From assembly GCA_013368375.1 (NCBI GenBank), contig JAACJP010000005.1, positions 806,001 through 870,000 of the forward strand: DNA of 64,000 nucleotides. The letters run 5' to 3'. Position 1 is the stretch's first letter. The number at the start of each line of letters is the position of its first letter. Of the stretch, positions 12,498 to 22,335 are shown piece after piece. Under the pieces are notes generated by a model. It was not told where the DNA came from. It was given only the letters and a program-made list of their open reading frames with translations, and made no database searches. The stretch comes from Tricholomella constricta (Eukaryota > Basidiomycota > Agaricomycetes > Agaricales > Lyophyllaceae). The translations under genes and the position numbers were made by a program.

Positions 12498-12510
12498 GGA
12501 GGTGGGCAGA
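12498..12510 (+). promoter_or_regulatory. C1 polypurine tract
   Basis: GGAGGTGGGCAGA directly abuts the 3' LTR. Confidence 0.7.
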
Positions 12511-12675
12511 TGTGGCTGTGCTGGCGGAGCCAGCCGAGCGGAGTCTGAAGTAACTTAGAACTTCGTCCGCAGTTGTAGATACAGATAATCATTCATTTCA
12601 TCAGTTCCTACTCCGTTTTCCTTCGGTTTCCCTTCCGGACTCAAGTTGACTAACAGCGGAGACCAGCCGTCTCCA
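12511..12675 (+). repeat. C1 3' LTR
   Basis: 165 bases, identical by eye to the 5' LTR. Followed by the GCGC target duplication. Confidence 0.93.
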
Positions 12676-14470
12676 GCGCCGGCCACTCCGACACTCCAGC
12701 GACCTTGACCAGATCCATTTCCGCTTGCCCGTGCGAGATGATCAGCCCAAGATACTCGACCTTGGTCTGTTCAAACTCGCATTTCTTGGGTTTTAAGAAC
12801 AACTTATGTTCGCGGAGTCGGTCCAGCACGAGTCGCGCGACCCGACGGTGTTCCTCGAGAGTCTTGGTGTAAATCAAGATATCGTCGAGGTACACGCAAA
12901 CAACACCCTCGGCGATCAGATCGCGGAAGATATCATTCATCATGGTCTGGAATGTGGCGGGGCTGTTCGTGAGGCCGAAGAACATGACGAGCGGCTCAAA
13001 GAGACCGCGGTTCGTCCGAAACGCTGCCTTCCACTCGTCGCCTTCCTTGATCCGAACGTTGTTGTACCCCCATCGGACGTCCAGCTTGGTGAAGTACCGC
13101 GCGCCGCGGAGGTTGTTCACCAGTTCGCTAATGAGCGGCAGTGGGTACCGGTTCTTCACCGTAAGCGCGTTGAGCGTCCGATAGTCCTGCACCAGCCGGA
13201 GCGCACCATCCTTCTTCTTGATGAAGAACACTGGCGAAGCCATGGGCGACTTCGACGGACGGATCCGACCCGACTCGAGGTTCTCCTTGAGGAACGCATC
13301 GAGCTCGACTTGCTCCGCCGGCGACAGTGGGTAGACTTTGGTGCCGGACGGCGACGCGCCCGGTTCCAACTCAATCGCGTGATCCCACTGTTTGCGATCG
13401 GGGAGTTCGTCGAACGCGACCTTGGAGAAAACGTCCTCAAAGTCGTGGAGGTGGGTCGGAACGGCGTCGCGGAACGACTTGGGCGCAGAATTCGCGGCAT
13501 GCGCTTCCGCGAGTCGCTGCGACGTCGTTTGACTGGCACGGATGTGCGCCACGGTCGGAGGAGGGTGGATCGCAGTCGCAAAGATGCGGTCGCCGTTCAG
13601 GAAGGTCTCCGCAAGGAAGTCGTCCGACTCAGGATCGGGTTCCTCCATGACTGGGGTGTAGGGGGGGAATTCGTCCGTGTCAGAGTCGTCCTCGACGTAG
13701 GGGCTGGCCGGGGCACGCAGGTCCGGCTCTGTGGTCGGAATTCCTTCCGCCTGACAGGCCCGAATGGCAGCTCGCAGTTTGGTGCGCGAGCACCGCTCTT
13801 CCTTGGCCTCAACCTTGCAGGTGTCGCAACGCGACGGCGCCCGACTCATTTTCACCTTTTTCGTTGCCCAATCAATGTCGGGGTTGTGGTCTCGAAGCCA
13901 GGTGAATCCGAGGATGAGATCCTGCTTCCCGATGCCTGCGACCGCAAACAGCACCCGTTCGGAGTGACTGTTGTAGCGTAGAACTGCGTCTACAACGTAT
14001 TCGATGGCGCCCGCTTGATTAGGGGTCCCATCGACGTTATAGGCTAGTGACGGGCGGTTCAGCTGTCGGGTCTTCAACTTGTGCTTCTCCACGAAGGCGG
14101 TGTTAATGAAGCATCCCGTGGCTCCGCTGTCGACAAGGGCAGTGATCGCGTGTGTCTCCTGGGTGTCGATAGTCTGGAGCTCGACCTTGAGCAACAGGGA
14201 TAAGGGGTCGGGGAAGGCGGCGATCACAAAGCGACGGGGCAGTCGTTTTTCCCAGCGTGGTAGCCCGCGACGCGACGGTGCGGTCGGCTTGGCCGGAGCG
14301 ACCGAAGGAGATGGCGATGGGTCGGGGGAGGATTGTACGTCTTTGTCGATTGGTTCACCCGTAGAAGTAGCAGCAATATTAAGTATATTGGGGTACTCTA
14401 TGGACAGGGGGGCGAACCGATTACGACTAGACAACGGGGGCGTACTTTTCACCCGTTGTGCGACTAAAAA
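12676..14470 (-). pseudogene. Element A pol, 5' half: protease and RT, cut by C1
   Basis: Open on the minus strand from the gag/pol junction without an ATG, in the -1 frame to gag. The retropepsin motif ALVDSGATGCFI lies near residue 100 and ILGFTWLRDHNPDIDW follows. RT begins in the middle with [18 protein letters not shown], the LDVRWGYNNVRI palm segment, [12 protein letters not shown] and VYLDDILIYT. The frame runs into the C1 LTR after the segment ending GVSEWPA. The continuation is at 5719. RT itself is intact up to the insertion. Confidence 0.92.
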
Positions 14471-14473
14471 TCC
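14430..14473 (-). promoter_or_regulatory. Element A gag-pol -1 frameshift region, slippery site decayed
   Basis: On the minus strand gag ends GAG GAT TTT TAG. The heptamer is GGATTTT, where element B has the canonical GGGTTTT. Seven bases later ACAACGGG pairs with CCCGTTGT, the same stem as in B with a changed loop. Pol is open in the -1 frame. Confidence 0.6.
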
Positions 14474-15684
14474 TCTTCCGTGGCCAAGGCGGTCGGGTCG
14501 GCTGACTCGGGGGTCGGGTCAGCCGGGATCGCATCCTTGCGCGCCAGTAGCTGCATGATCAGCTCATCCAGTTCCTCCGGCGTGATGTGGCGCACGTCAA
14601 AGTGCAAGGGAGAGTTGCGCCAGAAGTGCCCCGGTTGTTTGCACCGACGACAGTTGTCGTCGCGGGCAGGGCGACCGATGGATCGATCAATGTCCATGGG
14701 GACACCCGGGGAAAGAGCCGGCGCTCGGGGGGGGTGCGCGACATATGTCGGGCCGGACACACGAGCAGGGGCGACTAGTGGTACGGTGGGTCGCCAAAGG
14801 GGAGCGGGCGCGGCAGCGGGCACCAGAATGGGGGCGGCCGGGCGACTACCTGTCGGGATTGCCGGAGGTGCATGGCGGTGGAAGTCCTCCTCGGTCCTCA
14901 TTATGAAGTCCTGGGAGCGAGTGATCGCTAGCCAGTCCTCGATCTTGGAGTCGTCGGGCCGACCCGTAGTGATGCTTCTGAGTCGCTTCGAAAGCTTCGG
15001 GTCTATGCCCCAACGAAACTTGAGGACTAGGTGGCGACCATCCGGGTAGTCGGCCTTGACCCATAGGGCTTTGAACGAGTCTATGTACTCGTCGATGGTG
15101 CGCCCGTTCTGGAAATACGCCGTCGACTCGAGGGTGAGTGCGGCGTCGGCGACCTCGTCGAACAGGAAGAACTCCTTCTCGAAGTTCGATGCGAAGTCGC
15201 TCCAGGCTGGGAACGCGCGCTTCACCGATCCGTACTGAAAGACGCGACTGACGAAGTCGGCGGCGCGACCGTGCTGCATGAACGACAGCACCCAACTGAT
15301 CCGGGCGTGGTCATCGGGGAACTGCCCGGTGGTCAACGAGAAGTACAGCTGACACGCATTCCAGAAGGCGCGTCCGCCCGATCGCGCGCCATCGTAGATC
15401 GGGGGAGGCGACGGTCGGATGTGCGATCCCGATCGCGGAGGGGGAGGGGGTGTCGGCAAGGGTTGCGCCGGCGCCGCGGGGGTCGTAGGTGCTGCTGGGG
15501 AGGCAGCGGAGGGGTTCCCCAAAACGAGGGTATCTAAAAGAGAGGAGATGCGGTCCAGGGTGGCCGAGTTGGAGGTTTGGGTGTGGGAGAGAGCCGATAT
15601 CGTGGTTTCAAGGCTAGCCAGTCGTTCTTCTGGCGTAAGCGCAGGGGGGGGCGATGGCGTGTCAAATTCACCGAATTCGGACAT
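14464..15684 (-). CDS. Element A gag, zinc knuckle altered
   Basis: First in-frame ATG at 15684 (MSEFGEFDTPSPPP), matching the start of element B gag; 406 residues. The middle has the gag-like core (RSGGRAFWNACQLYFSL, RISWVLSFMQHGRAADFV, DEYIDSFKALWVKADYPDG). The zinc knuckle near residue 345 reads CRRCKQPGHFWRNS; the last cysteine of CX2CX4HX4C is Ser, whereas B has CFRCKKKGHYSRDC. The stop TAG at 14464-14466 overlaps the frameshift region. Gag builds the particle; loss of the knuckle cysteine should impair RNA packaging. Confidence 0.88.
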   Translation of the reverse strand: MSEFGEFDTPSPPPALTPEERLASLETTISALSHTQTSNSATLDRISSLLDTLVLGNPSAASPAAPTTPAAPAQPLPTPPPPPRSGSHIRPSPPPIYDGARSGGRAFWNACQLYFSLTTGQFPDDHARISWVLSFMQHGRAADFVSRVFQYGSVKRAFPAWSDFASNFEKEFFLFDEVADAALTLESTAYFQNGRTIDEYIDSFKALWVKADYPDGRHLVLKFRWGIDPKLSKRLRSITTGRPDDSKIEDWLAITRSQDFIMRTEEDFHRHAPPAIPTGSRPAAPILVPAAAPAPLWRPTVPLVAPARVSGPTYVAHPPRAPALSPGVPMDIDRSIGRPARDDNCRRCKQPGHFWRNSPLHFDVRHITPEELDELIMQLLARKDAIPADPTPESADPTALATEEDF

Positions 15685-15799
15685 CTCGAGACGGGACTCG
15701 GGCGGTGATCGGAGCGGACGCGCGTTGGACGGGTTGCGTGTAGCAGACACGTGTTTCGACGCGGGAGCTCGATCGGTCGCCTTGCCGGGTCTCAGGTGG

Positions 15800-15809
15800 A
15801 GTCTATTCT
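15800..15809 (-). promoter_or_regulatory. Element A self-primer binding site
   Basis: Two bases inside the 5' LTR the minus strand reads AGAATAGACT, the complement of AGTCTATTCT at the predicted transcript start in the LTR (15928-15937). There is no TGG for a tRNA. This is the arrangement used by Tf1-type elements. Confidence 0.8.
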
Positions 15810-15811
15810 GC

Positions 15812-16277
15812 TGTTAGGGCGACCTCACGAGCAGAGCTGAGTCATACTGGCAGAGGGGAATCCGAAGTTATATTAAGTACAGTAAGGAATGTAAAGAGGG
15901 GCTTACCTGGCAGAGGGGAATCCGAAGAGAATAGACTAAGGATCCCCAATGCCAGTGGGCCGACTATATACGAGTACTGTACATAATAATCAAGGAATGG
16001 TCTGCGGTGCGTGTATGGACACGTTCCCGACGCTGTCCGATCCTCGTGGCTCAGGGTACGGACACGAGTGGGGACAGCCGACGTCAGGATGTCGGGTGGT
16101 CGGCGTCGGCGTCGGGCGCACGCAGGGAGAGATGGGAAACGACAGGAAGTGTGTAAGTATATACGCCGACGCTTGGGTCGGAGCGTCGGGGGTCAGGATC
16201 GCGAACGGTCGGGGGAGCGATCGCATGGGGGGGCAATCGGTGAGCGTCGGAGGGCGCGAAAGGGAGTTCCCCTAACA
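15812..16277 (-). repeat. Element A 5' LTR with TATA and transcript start
   Basis: 466 bases. On the minus strand TATATA (about 15970-15965) is followed about 33 bases later by TTAGTCTATTCT (15939-15928). The spacing fits a TATA box and start site, so R would begin with the primer sequence. Confidence 0.92.
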
Positions 16278-19272
16278 CTAACGCTACGTATTGGGGTACA
16301 AACCGCCAGATATGCTGACAATGGGCCCTCATCCTGTGGTACTGTGATGCTTGACGAGCGGCATACGCTCTGAGGGCCTCAACCGATGCACTATCCTTCG
16401 ACACGAAACACATCGCTGCCGGCCGCCGATCCCATTTGATAGCCATCGACTCGAAAAACTGGAGCACACGACGCATCTCCTCGAGTAAAAGCTGGACTTC
16501 CTCCGACCAACGATCAGCCCTTGCCTTGCTCTTGCAGAACTCGATACGTAGTGCTAAAAACAACCAATTTCTTCAGGATAGAGACAATAAAAGATGAAAT
16601 GAGATAACGAACCGTCTTTCATGCCTTGATTGTTGGCCAGTTGAGAACCATCCCCCAATCGTGACCAGATCCAGGAAACGCTGCGACGCCCCTCTGACTG
16701 ACTACCATCCCCCGAGAGCTGTGAGATGTCAGCCTCTGCAAGCACGGGGAAAGAGACCTCCCAGCTGGCCGTGCCGGAAAGTATCCCTGCGAGATGTCCC
16801 AGAGCCACCCTCGCCACTCGATACTTCGACGAAGCCGCCTTGATCTTGACCTTGACGTGATCAATGATGTTTCGAGACCGGGTGTTATGGTGCTGCCCGC
16901 GCTGGAAGCGGTCCTTGTCAATGTAAAGATAGGCTTGCAGGCGTAGCCCTTCTCGCAGTTCGTCAAGTGCATCATTGGCCTGGGATTTGCGAAGCCTCCA
17001 CTCCATCTCCTGTAGATGCACGTCGCAAGGGAGTTGGTGCTTCAATGAGGAGGGGAGCATTAGCGGAACCTTCTCCGCCATCTCGTCCTGATCACTGGTA
17101 TTTTTGGAGCGATGTAAGGACAGCGCCGGCATGTAGAGGTGCTGGATCTCAATCCAAGCGTCGATTTTGCGGCGGAGAACATTTCGTCGAACCTGTATTC
17201 GCGTGTTCTGGTAGTCAGTCGAGTGGCTCGTTAATTCACCCGCGTCAATACCGAGACGACGCCTTGAGAATGGTAAGTCAAGGCGAACTCTGCTCAAGTC
17301 ATGAAGAGACACGTACTGATGCTCCTCAAGGTCAAGCCCCATTGTCATAAGCTGGCTTGCTGACACAGTCTCGTGAAGGATGTATGCGTTTCCGTGGGCC
17401 AGATCTTTGGCGTCCTGAACAGCTAGCTCGCGTCGTACGGAATCCAGAGTGAGAGCTAACGAACGATTCTTCAGAAGAGGACATAAGGAAAGCTGTATGC
17501 GGTACTCACATTTGAAACGGGATTCGAAAGGATTTGGCTTACTGTGGTCCTGGAGCCATTCCTCCAATTCAATTTTCCATGCCCTGACTTCACTTTCGCC
17601 AGCCTCGTCTGATCCCTGCTCCAATTGATGGTATCGAAAGACTTGTTCGCTTCGCTCGGCGACGGCATTCTGGATCTTCCGTAGCAATGAAACACCTGAG
17701 GATTTGTTAGTTGTTAAGAGGTTGCTTAGGTAGCTATGTGTGCGTAGCCATGAGTGTGGTCTTCTTCCAGTTCCAGTCACCGAAATGATCATCGAGGGTG
17801 TCTTGACGAGAGCCAGGGCCCATTTCACGCGTACTTGTGGCAACTGGGTTGATATGCGACCAGCCACGTTCTGGGGCCTCACCGTCCGTTCGTCCAACGC
17901 CCCAATTGTAGTTGAAGGAGAAGACCGTTTGGCAGGCCATGACGTGAGCAGGAAGATGAAATTTCGGAACGAGGAAAACTATATGCTGCCGCCCCTCCGC
18001 ATCCAGGTGAAGGCGTTTCGGGTATTTCTCCATGCGCTTCCAGATATGTATGCTCCACTGGCAAGCAATATCGTATGATACAACTAGCTCGATAGAGTCG
18101 GAGGATGACTCAGAGGGTGAGAGGTGGGAAAGGCTAGAAAAGAACAGATAATCCATGTTCACATACCTATTGAATGGCGTCAGCGTCATGAACGAAGAAA
18201 ACAGCTCAAAGAATGCACATACTGCTCTGATCGCTGAAGATCACCCACTGATTGGGGCCGCTTCACATCATGACGAGCACAGTCAATCGTACCAATGCCA
18301 GTTGCAGCGAGGCCTTTTGCTGAGCGTTCAGCGTCGACAGCTTTGTGATTGGAGCAAGTAGAGGGCTGGAATATTGGTATCAGTAATCAGAGTTAAGAGG
18401 GTACATGAAACAACTCACGTCTTGAATCACGAGCGTACCAAATGCGTTGAGAAAGTTGATGAATTCGTCCCTCTTGACAAAATATGACATGCCGTCACCC
18501 AAGGCAGGATCAACGGTGCTGTTGGATACATGTTTCCTCTTCAGGCGAAAGTTGGCATCGATTCCAAGGCATAAGTGGTAAATCCACCTGAGTAGGGTGT
18601 TAGTGTAAAATGACACTACGAACAGGTACGCACCGCTTCTCTGGTGGCTCATTCTGCCATCCTGAAGGGAGATTGAGACCAGGCTGAGGACACGCTGGGC
18701 AGAGAACTGCCAACTCTCCAGCTGCTGTCCCTGCAGCACCAGCGGGATCGTGACCTCGCCCCGAACGCTTCAGCATCTTGATATGCCGGTACTCCCGAAC
18801 CATGCGCATGAACGCTGAATAACGATCCTATACAAGAACATTAGCTATTAGAATTACTGGTGAAAATGGTCCAACAGACCTTGATTTTTATGATGCCAGT
18901 ATTGTCCGAAAGTCGAGTGAGTGCATGGTAGAATTCAAAGCACGATGCCTTCGACTCGAAGGTCAATAGATGAAAATGCTTCAAAACTGCAAAGGTGGCA
19001 GCGGACTTGGGCTGGGAGACAGTTGCCGGATACCAATGATGACAAAGCAGCTGGACAAAGGAGAGCTGGGCCGTCTCACAATTGCAGAAGTCAACGGCTA
19101 CTTCATGTACCCCATTGACATGCACAACAACAAAATCGTTGCCGTAGGCGACCTTCGGATGGGAGCAACTCTCGCCCACCCGGTGGCCCAGTTGGATGCG
19201 AAGCCCGAGGTCCTTGAGGGTGATTTTTTCGAAGAAAGATTTGTTCCATGCCTTGTGATAAGATTTGAGTCT

Positions 19273-19442
19273 TGTAAGGACGGTTCAGGCCTTATTTGGT
19301 CATTCCTAGCACAGCCACTCTCTTTAGCTTTTAACCTTGTACCACCGTCCCTACGCCTGTGTAGTCACCTTTTCTCACTATAGAATTGGGTCATACGCAC
19401 TTGGGGCATCGCAAGGTCACTAGTCTCACTGTATCTTTTACA
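19273..19442 (+). repeat. Element G 5' LTR
   Basis: 170 bases, starts TGTAAGGACG and ends TTTTACA. It is followed at once by seven T (19443-19449) and GCGTATCCAGC. Confidence 0.93.
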
Positions 19443-20589
19443 TTTTTTTGCGTATCCAGCCTTGGTGGCCCCCCACTGAGGCTATAGTGGAGATTCTGGC
19501 AACACACTGCAAACCTGCTTTTCTCTGAATTCTGGACCAATCTACCACTCTCTGGGCCTAGTTTTTCTTCTGAATCTTGGGCCTTGTCACTGTTGGAAGG
19601 ATTGGGAGAGGTTTGGGTAGGATCTGGGTGTTGTGTTGAGGGAAGGTTGTGATGTGGCAGAAGGGTTGGGCTATATCTCTGGAACCAGGGCCCCTGGTCC
19701 TTAGGTCTTTTTTGCACCTTCAAGGCGTCGCTTTCCTGGTCCTGCTGATACCTGGATGGCCCCCCACACCCACCTCCTCCTCCCCCATCAACAAATTCGC
19801 ACTGTTTCACCATTTCGATCATATCTCGGCAACCGCTACACGGATTCGTTTGATTATTGATTCGTTGGAATCATCTCGTCGAACGCTTTCTGCCGATATA
19901 TGGGTTTACGGCATTCCGTTCAGCTGTTCGCATTTGGTGATGTGCTCAACATTCTTCACCCCCACCCCCTACCACACCAAACTGCTCATGTTCTGGGATG
20001 TCCCTGGGCTGTTTCACATCGCATTCTAGGCCATTTACATCCCCTCCTCTCTCCCCAACATCTCCTTTTGTGGTTACTCCAGAATCTGGGATTCTGTGTT
20101 GTAGTGCCTCTGGCTGGCACTCTTCTATGCGCTTTTGCGTGGGTATGTGCAGAAATGCACCGCCTTCCCCACCCTTCTGGTGAATCCGACCCCCATTCAC
20201 CTTCTACCTGTCGTCTTCGACACTGGTCGCCATTCGTTGCATATGCGTCTCCCAATGTGTGCGAGCAGGTACCGGGATACCTCATGCTATCTAGTATCTA
20301 GGAGGCCTTGGTTGCATGTACCATTTGCACCTACGCGCCTCACCTGTATCACCGTGGTACCTGGGCCTGTCCCATGAGATTGGCCTAAGGGTTGAGACCT
20401 TTGCAGTAATCTCACCGAATCGGACACCACTCGACGCCGACTTGATATCGACATTCACGCCCCCATTCCCATCATCTGCTCGTGACACCAATCCTTCGCA
20501 CTCGTTCATCCCTTTAGTACATGGGGTATTTGATCCACTAGAGTATGCATCGTCTGATGTTCTCGAATGCTGTTCGACCCACTAGAGGA

Positions 20590-20886
20590 GGCCATGCTCG
20601 CCTCACGAGATTACCAGTCCTTCACTCGCCCGAGCCTTCGTTGCTCGGCCTCCTAGAGTCACCTGGTACTCGTCCTATTAGAGCTCACGTTACTCAAGGT
20701 GATGGAGCCCATGGTTCTCGCCCCACTAGAGCATGTTAGGCCATGCTCGCCTCACAAGATTACCAGTCCTTCACTCACCCGAGCCTTCGTTGCTCGGCCT
20801 GCTAGAGTCACCTGGTACTCGTCCCATTAGAGTTCACGGTACTTGACGTGATGGAGCCCATGGTTTTTGCCCCACTAGAGCATGGT
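20590..20886 (+). repeat. 149-base tandem duplication in element G
   Basis: GGCCATGCTCGCCTCAC recurs at 20590 and 20739, giving two units of about 149 bases. Around them (about 20530-20980) the short motif YNAYTAGAR occurs roughly eleven times at 25-45 base spacing. Confidence 0.75.
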
Positions 20887-21290
20887 TGACTCGACCCACT
20901 AGAACATCAAGTGTTCGAATCCGGATGGCGCTACATGCTCGAACCACTAGAACACCTCATGTGCGACCTATTAGAGCGTTTTCAAGTTTTGCTCACAACA
21001 ATAATGGGCCTTATGATTCCATGACCATGCTTATGCGCTTTTTGGACGACTATGCTCATTCTCACCCACCCATCCCTCATTTTGTTCATCTTCCGACCTC
21101 TTTTTTTTTCGGAGGGGGGGGAAGATAGGTGGACCCGGCACCGATTTTGGAGGGCATATGGGAGGGATAGGATGACTGATCAAGGAAGGATATCACGACC
21201 ATATAGGATGGACAACATCTACTGACAAGCGAACCACAAGACATGGATGAGGACGCATTGGAGGTTAGGAAATTTTTTTTCTTATGGTTG

Positions 21291-21320
21291 AGATTGTGGA
21301 TACAATCTGAAAGGGGGGTA
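21291..21320 (+). promoter_or_regulatory. Element G polypurine tract with upstream stem
   Basis: AGATTGT (21291-21297) pairs with ACAATCT (21302-21308) across a four-base loop. GAAAGGGGGGTA then abuts the 3' LTR. Confidence 0.75.
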
Positions 21321-21490
21321 TGTAAGGACGGTTCAGGCCTTATTTGGTCATTCCTAGCACAGCCACTCTCTTTAGCTTTTAACCTTGTACCACCGTCCCT
21401 ACGCCTGTGTAGTCACCTTTTCTCACTATAGAATTGGGTCATACGCACTTGGGGCATCGCAAGGTCACTAGTCTCACTGTATCTTTTACA
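21321..21490 (+). repeat. Element G 3' LTR
   Basis: 170 bases, identical by eye to 19273-19442. Followed by the AGTCT duplication. Confidence 0.93.
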
Positions 21491-22335
21491 AGTCTGGAGC
21501 AAGATAGAATTCGAATTCACATGCGCACCTTGATCCTGTGCAGGCTGTTTTGCCGGTGTCCAGCGACGGTGCAGCCAGAGCATAGAAGCTGACCTCCCTC
21601 GCAGTCCTCGCATCTGTACTTCGCCTCATGTAGCCCACACATGGGGCATAGCTCTTCGGTATATTCGCCCCTATCGTCCCAGCGCATGTCCTCCGCAACA
21701 AAGCTATCGCGATCAGGAATCCAGCATTTCAACGGGTTATCCTGGCCAGTAGATATAAGTGGATGAAAGCAAAGCTGAGGGTGACGAATGGACTTACCGT
21801 TGCGTGTCGTGGGCGTGGTGCAACCACAGTCGCGTCCAAGTGCTCAGCGTAGGCAGGATCGAGCCAAGGAGCGTTGTCAGTGACGTTGGAATGATGGGAT
21901 GCTGGTGTATCCTCCCATGCATGTGGCTCGAAGCCGGGACTCGACGACCGCACACGTTTACCTGGGGATCCGTGGATGGAGGAGTAATGGGTTGACCAGC
22001 CAAGGTTTCCACTGGGTAGAGAATGATAGCGCGTAAGGGGTACCTGGATAGGTTGAGGGGGAGGAGTGAGGCGTGAGCGATCATCATCCTGGCGTGAGTG
22101 GAGGCAGATTTGGAGGTTAGCTTTCTTGTTGCGTTTGGCATTCGACATGGAGGGGGAGCTTGGCGTTACGAGTCTTGTCAGACCAAAAAACTTGATTGAG
22201 AAAATCAGTACACATGCGCAGGGTTGAATAGAACCTGAAATCAATCAGACAAATTGCTACGCGTGCACAAGAGATTCTGGCGGAATCAATACCGTCAATA
22301 CATGCATTGCCAAGGAACACACATATTGAGCATGA

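Larger units (their letters stand above)
5720..12675 (+). mobile_element. Element C1: Ty3/gypsy-type LTR retrotransposon without chromodomain
   Basis: LTRs of 165 bases (5720-5884 and 12511-12675, TGTGGCTG...GTCTCCA) look identical. The target duplication is 4 bases, GCGC (5716-5719, 12676-12679), confirmed against the uninterrupted homologous sequence in element B (GGCCGGCGCCGAAG). Gene order is gag, then protease-RT-RNase H-integrase. It sits in the RT of element A in the opposite orientation. Both gag and pol carry one in-frame stop, and the second integrase aspartate is replaced. C2 at 40339 is a second copy with an intact gag. Confidence 0.95.
2998..16277 (-). mobile_element. Element A: Ty3/gypsy chromovirus, inactive, interrupted by C1
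   Basis: Two 466-base LTRs (2998-3463 and 15812-16277) begin TGTTAGGG and end CCTAACA, flanked by the 5-base duplication CTAAC (2993-2997 and 16278-16282). The polypurine tract beside the left LTR and the primer site beside the right LTR show minus orientation. Gag, protease, RT, RNase H, integrase and a C-terminal chromodomain are present in that order. The LTRs differ at roughly nine positions by eye. Defects are a lost zinc-knuckle cysteine, an 11-base duplication in RNase H, an 8-base deletion in integrase, and the C1 insertion in RT. Element B (30863-37214) is the same family. Confidence 0.95.
19273..21490 (+). mobile_element. Element G: small non-coding LTR retrotransposon in a KDZ intron
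   Basis: LTRs of 170 bases (19273-19442, 21321-21490; TGTAAGGACGG...TCTTTTACA) look identical and are flanked by AGTCT (19268-19272, 21491-21495). The interior of 1,878 bases has no credible ORF. It starts with seven T and ends with a stem plus AAAGGGGGGTA, the same borders as D, E and F, so it is probably moved by proteins of that group. It lies inside the intron between KDZ exons 2 and 3, stretching it to about 2.3 kb without touching coding sequence. Confidence 0.92.
16278..22148 (-). pseudogene. KDZ-family DNA transposase with CxC2-like zinc cluster, C-terminus displaced
   Basis: Start ATG at 22148 (MSNAKRNKKANLQ). Exons as I read them: 22148-21798, 21741-21529, 19251-18880, 18827-18634, 18587-18419, 18365-18223, 18166-about 17761, 17695-17510, 17455-16614, 16553-16278, all in phase. 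Exon 2 has the cysteine cluster (CPMCGLHEAKYRCEDCEGG, LLCSGC). The RNase H-like core shows LGIDANFRLKRK (first Asp), SYDIACQW (second Asp) and RTDGEAPERGW (Glu), with PKFHLPAH between. KDZ transposases cut and paste DNA elements in the nucleus. Element G lies in the second intron and element A splits the last exon; the tail is at 2934-2997. No GT donor is visible after NWKK (17761), so one splice site may be lost. Confidence 0.88.

Noticed and set aside
12806..13981. 391-codon plus-strand ORF
   Set aside because: Mirror of element A protease and RT on the other strand.
19443..21320. ORFs of 60-140 codons in element G
   Set aside because: Low-complexity, overlapping in several frames, no shared motif with D/E/F proteins.
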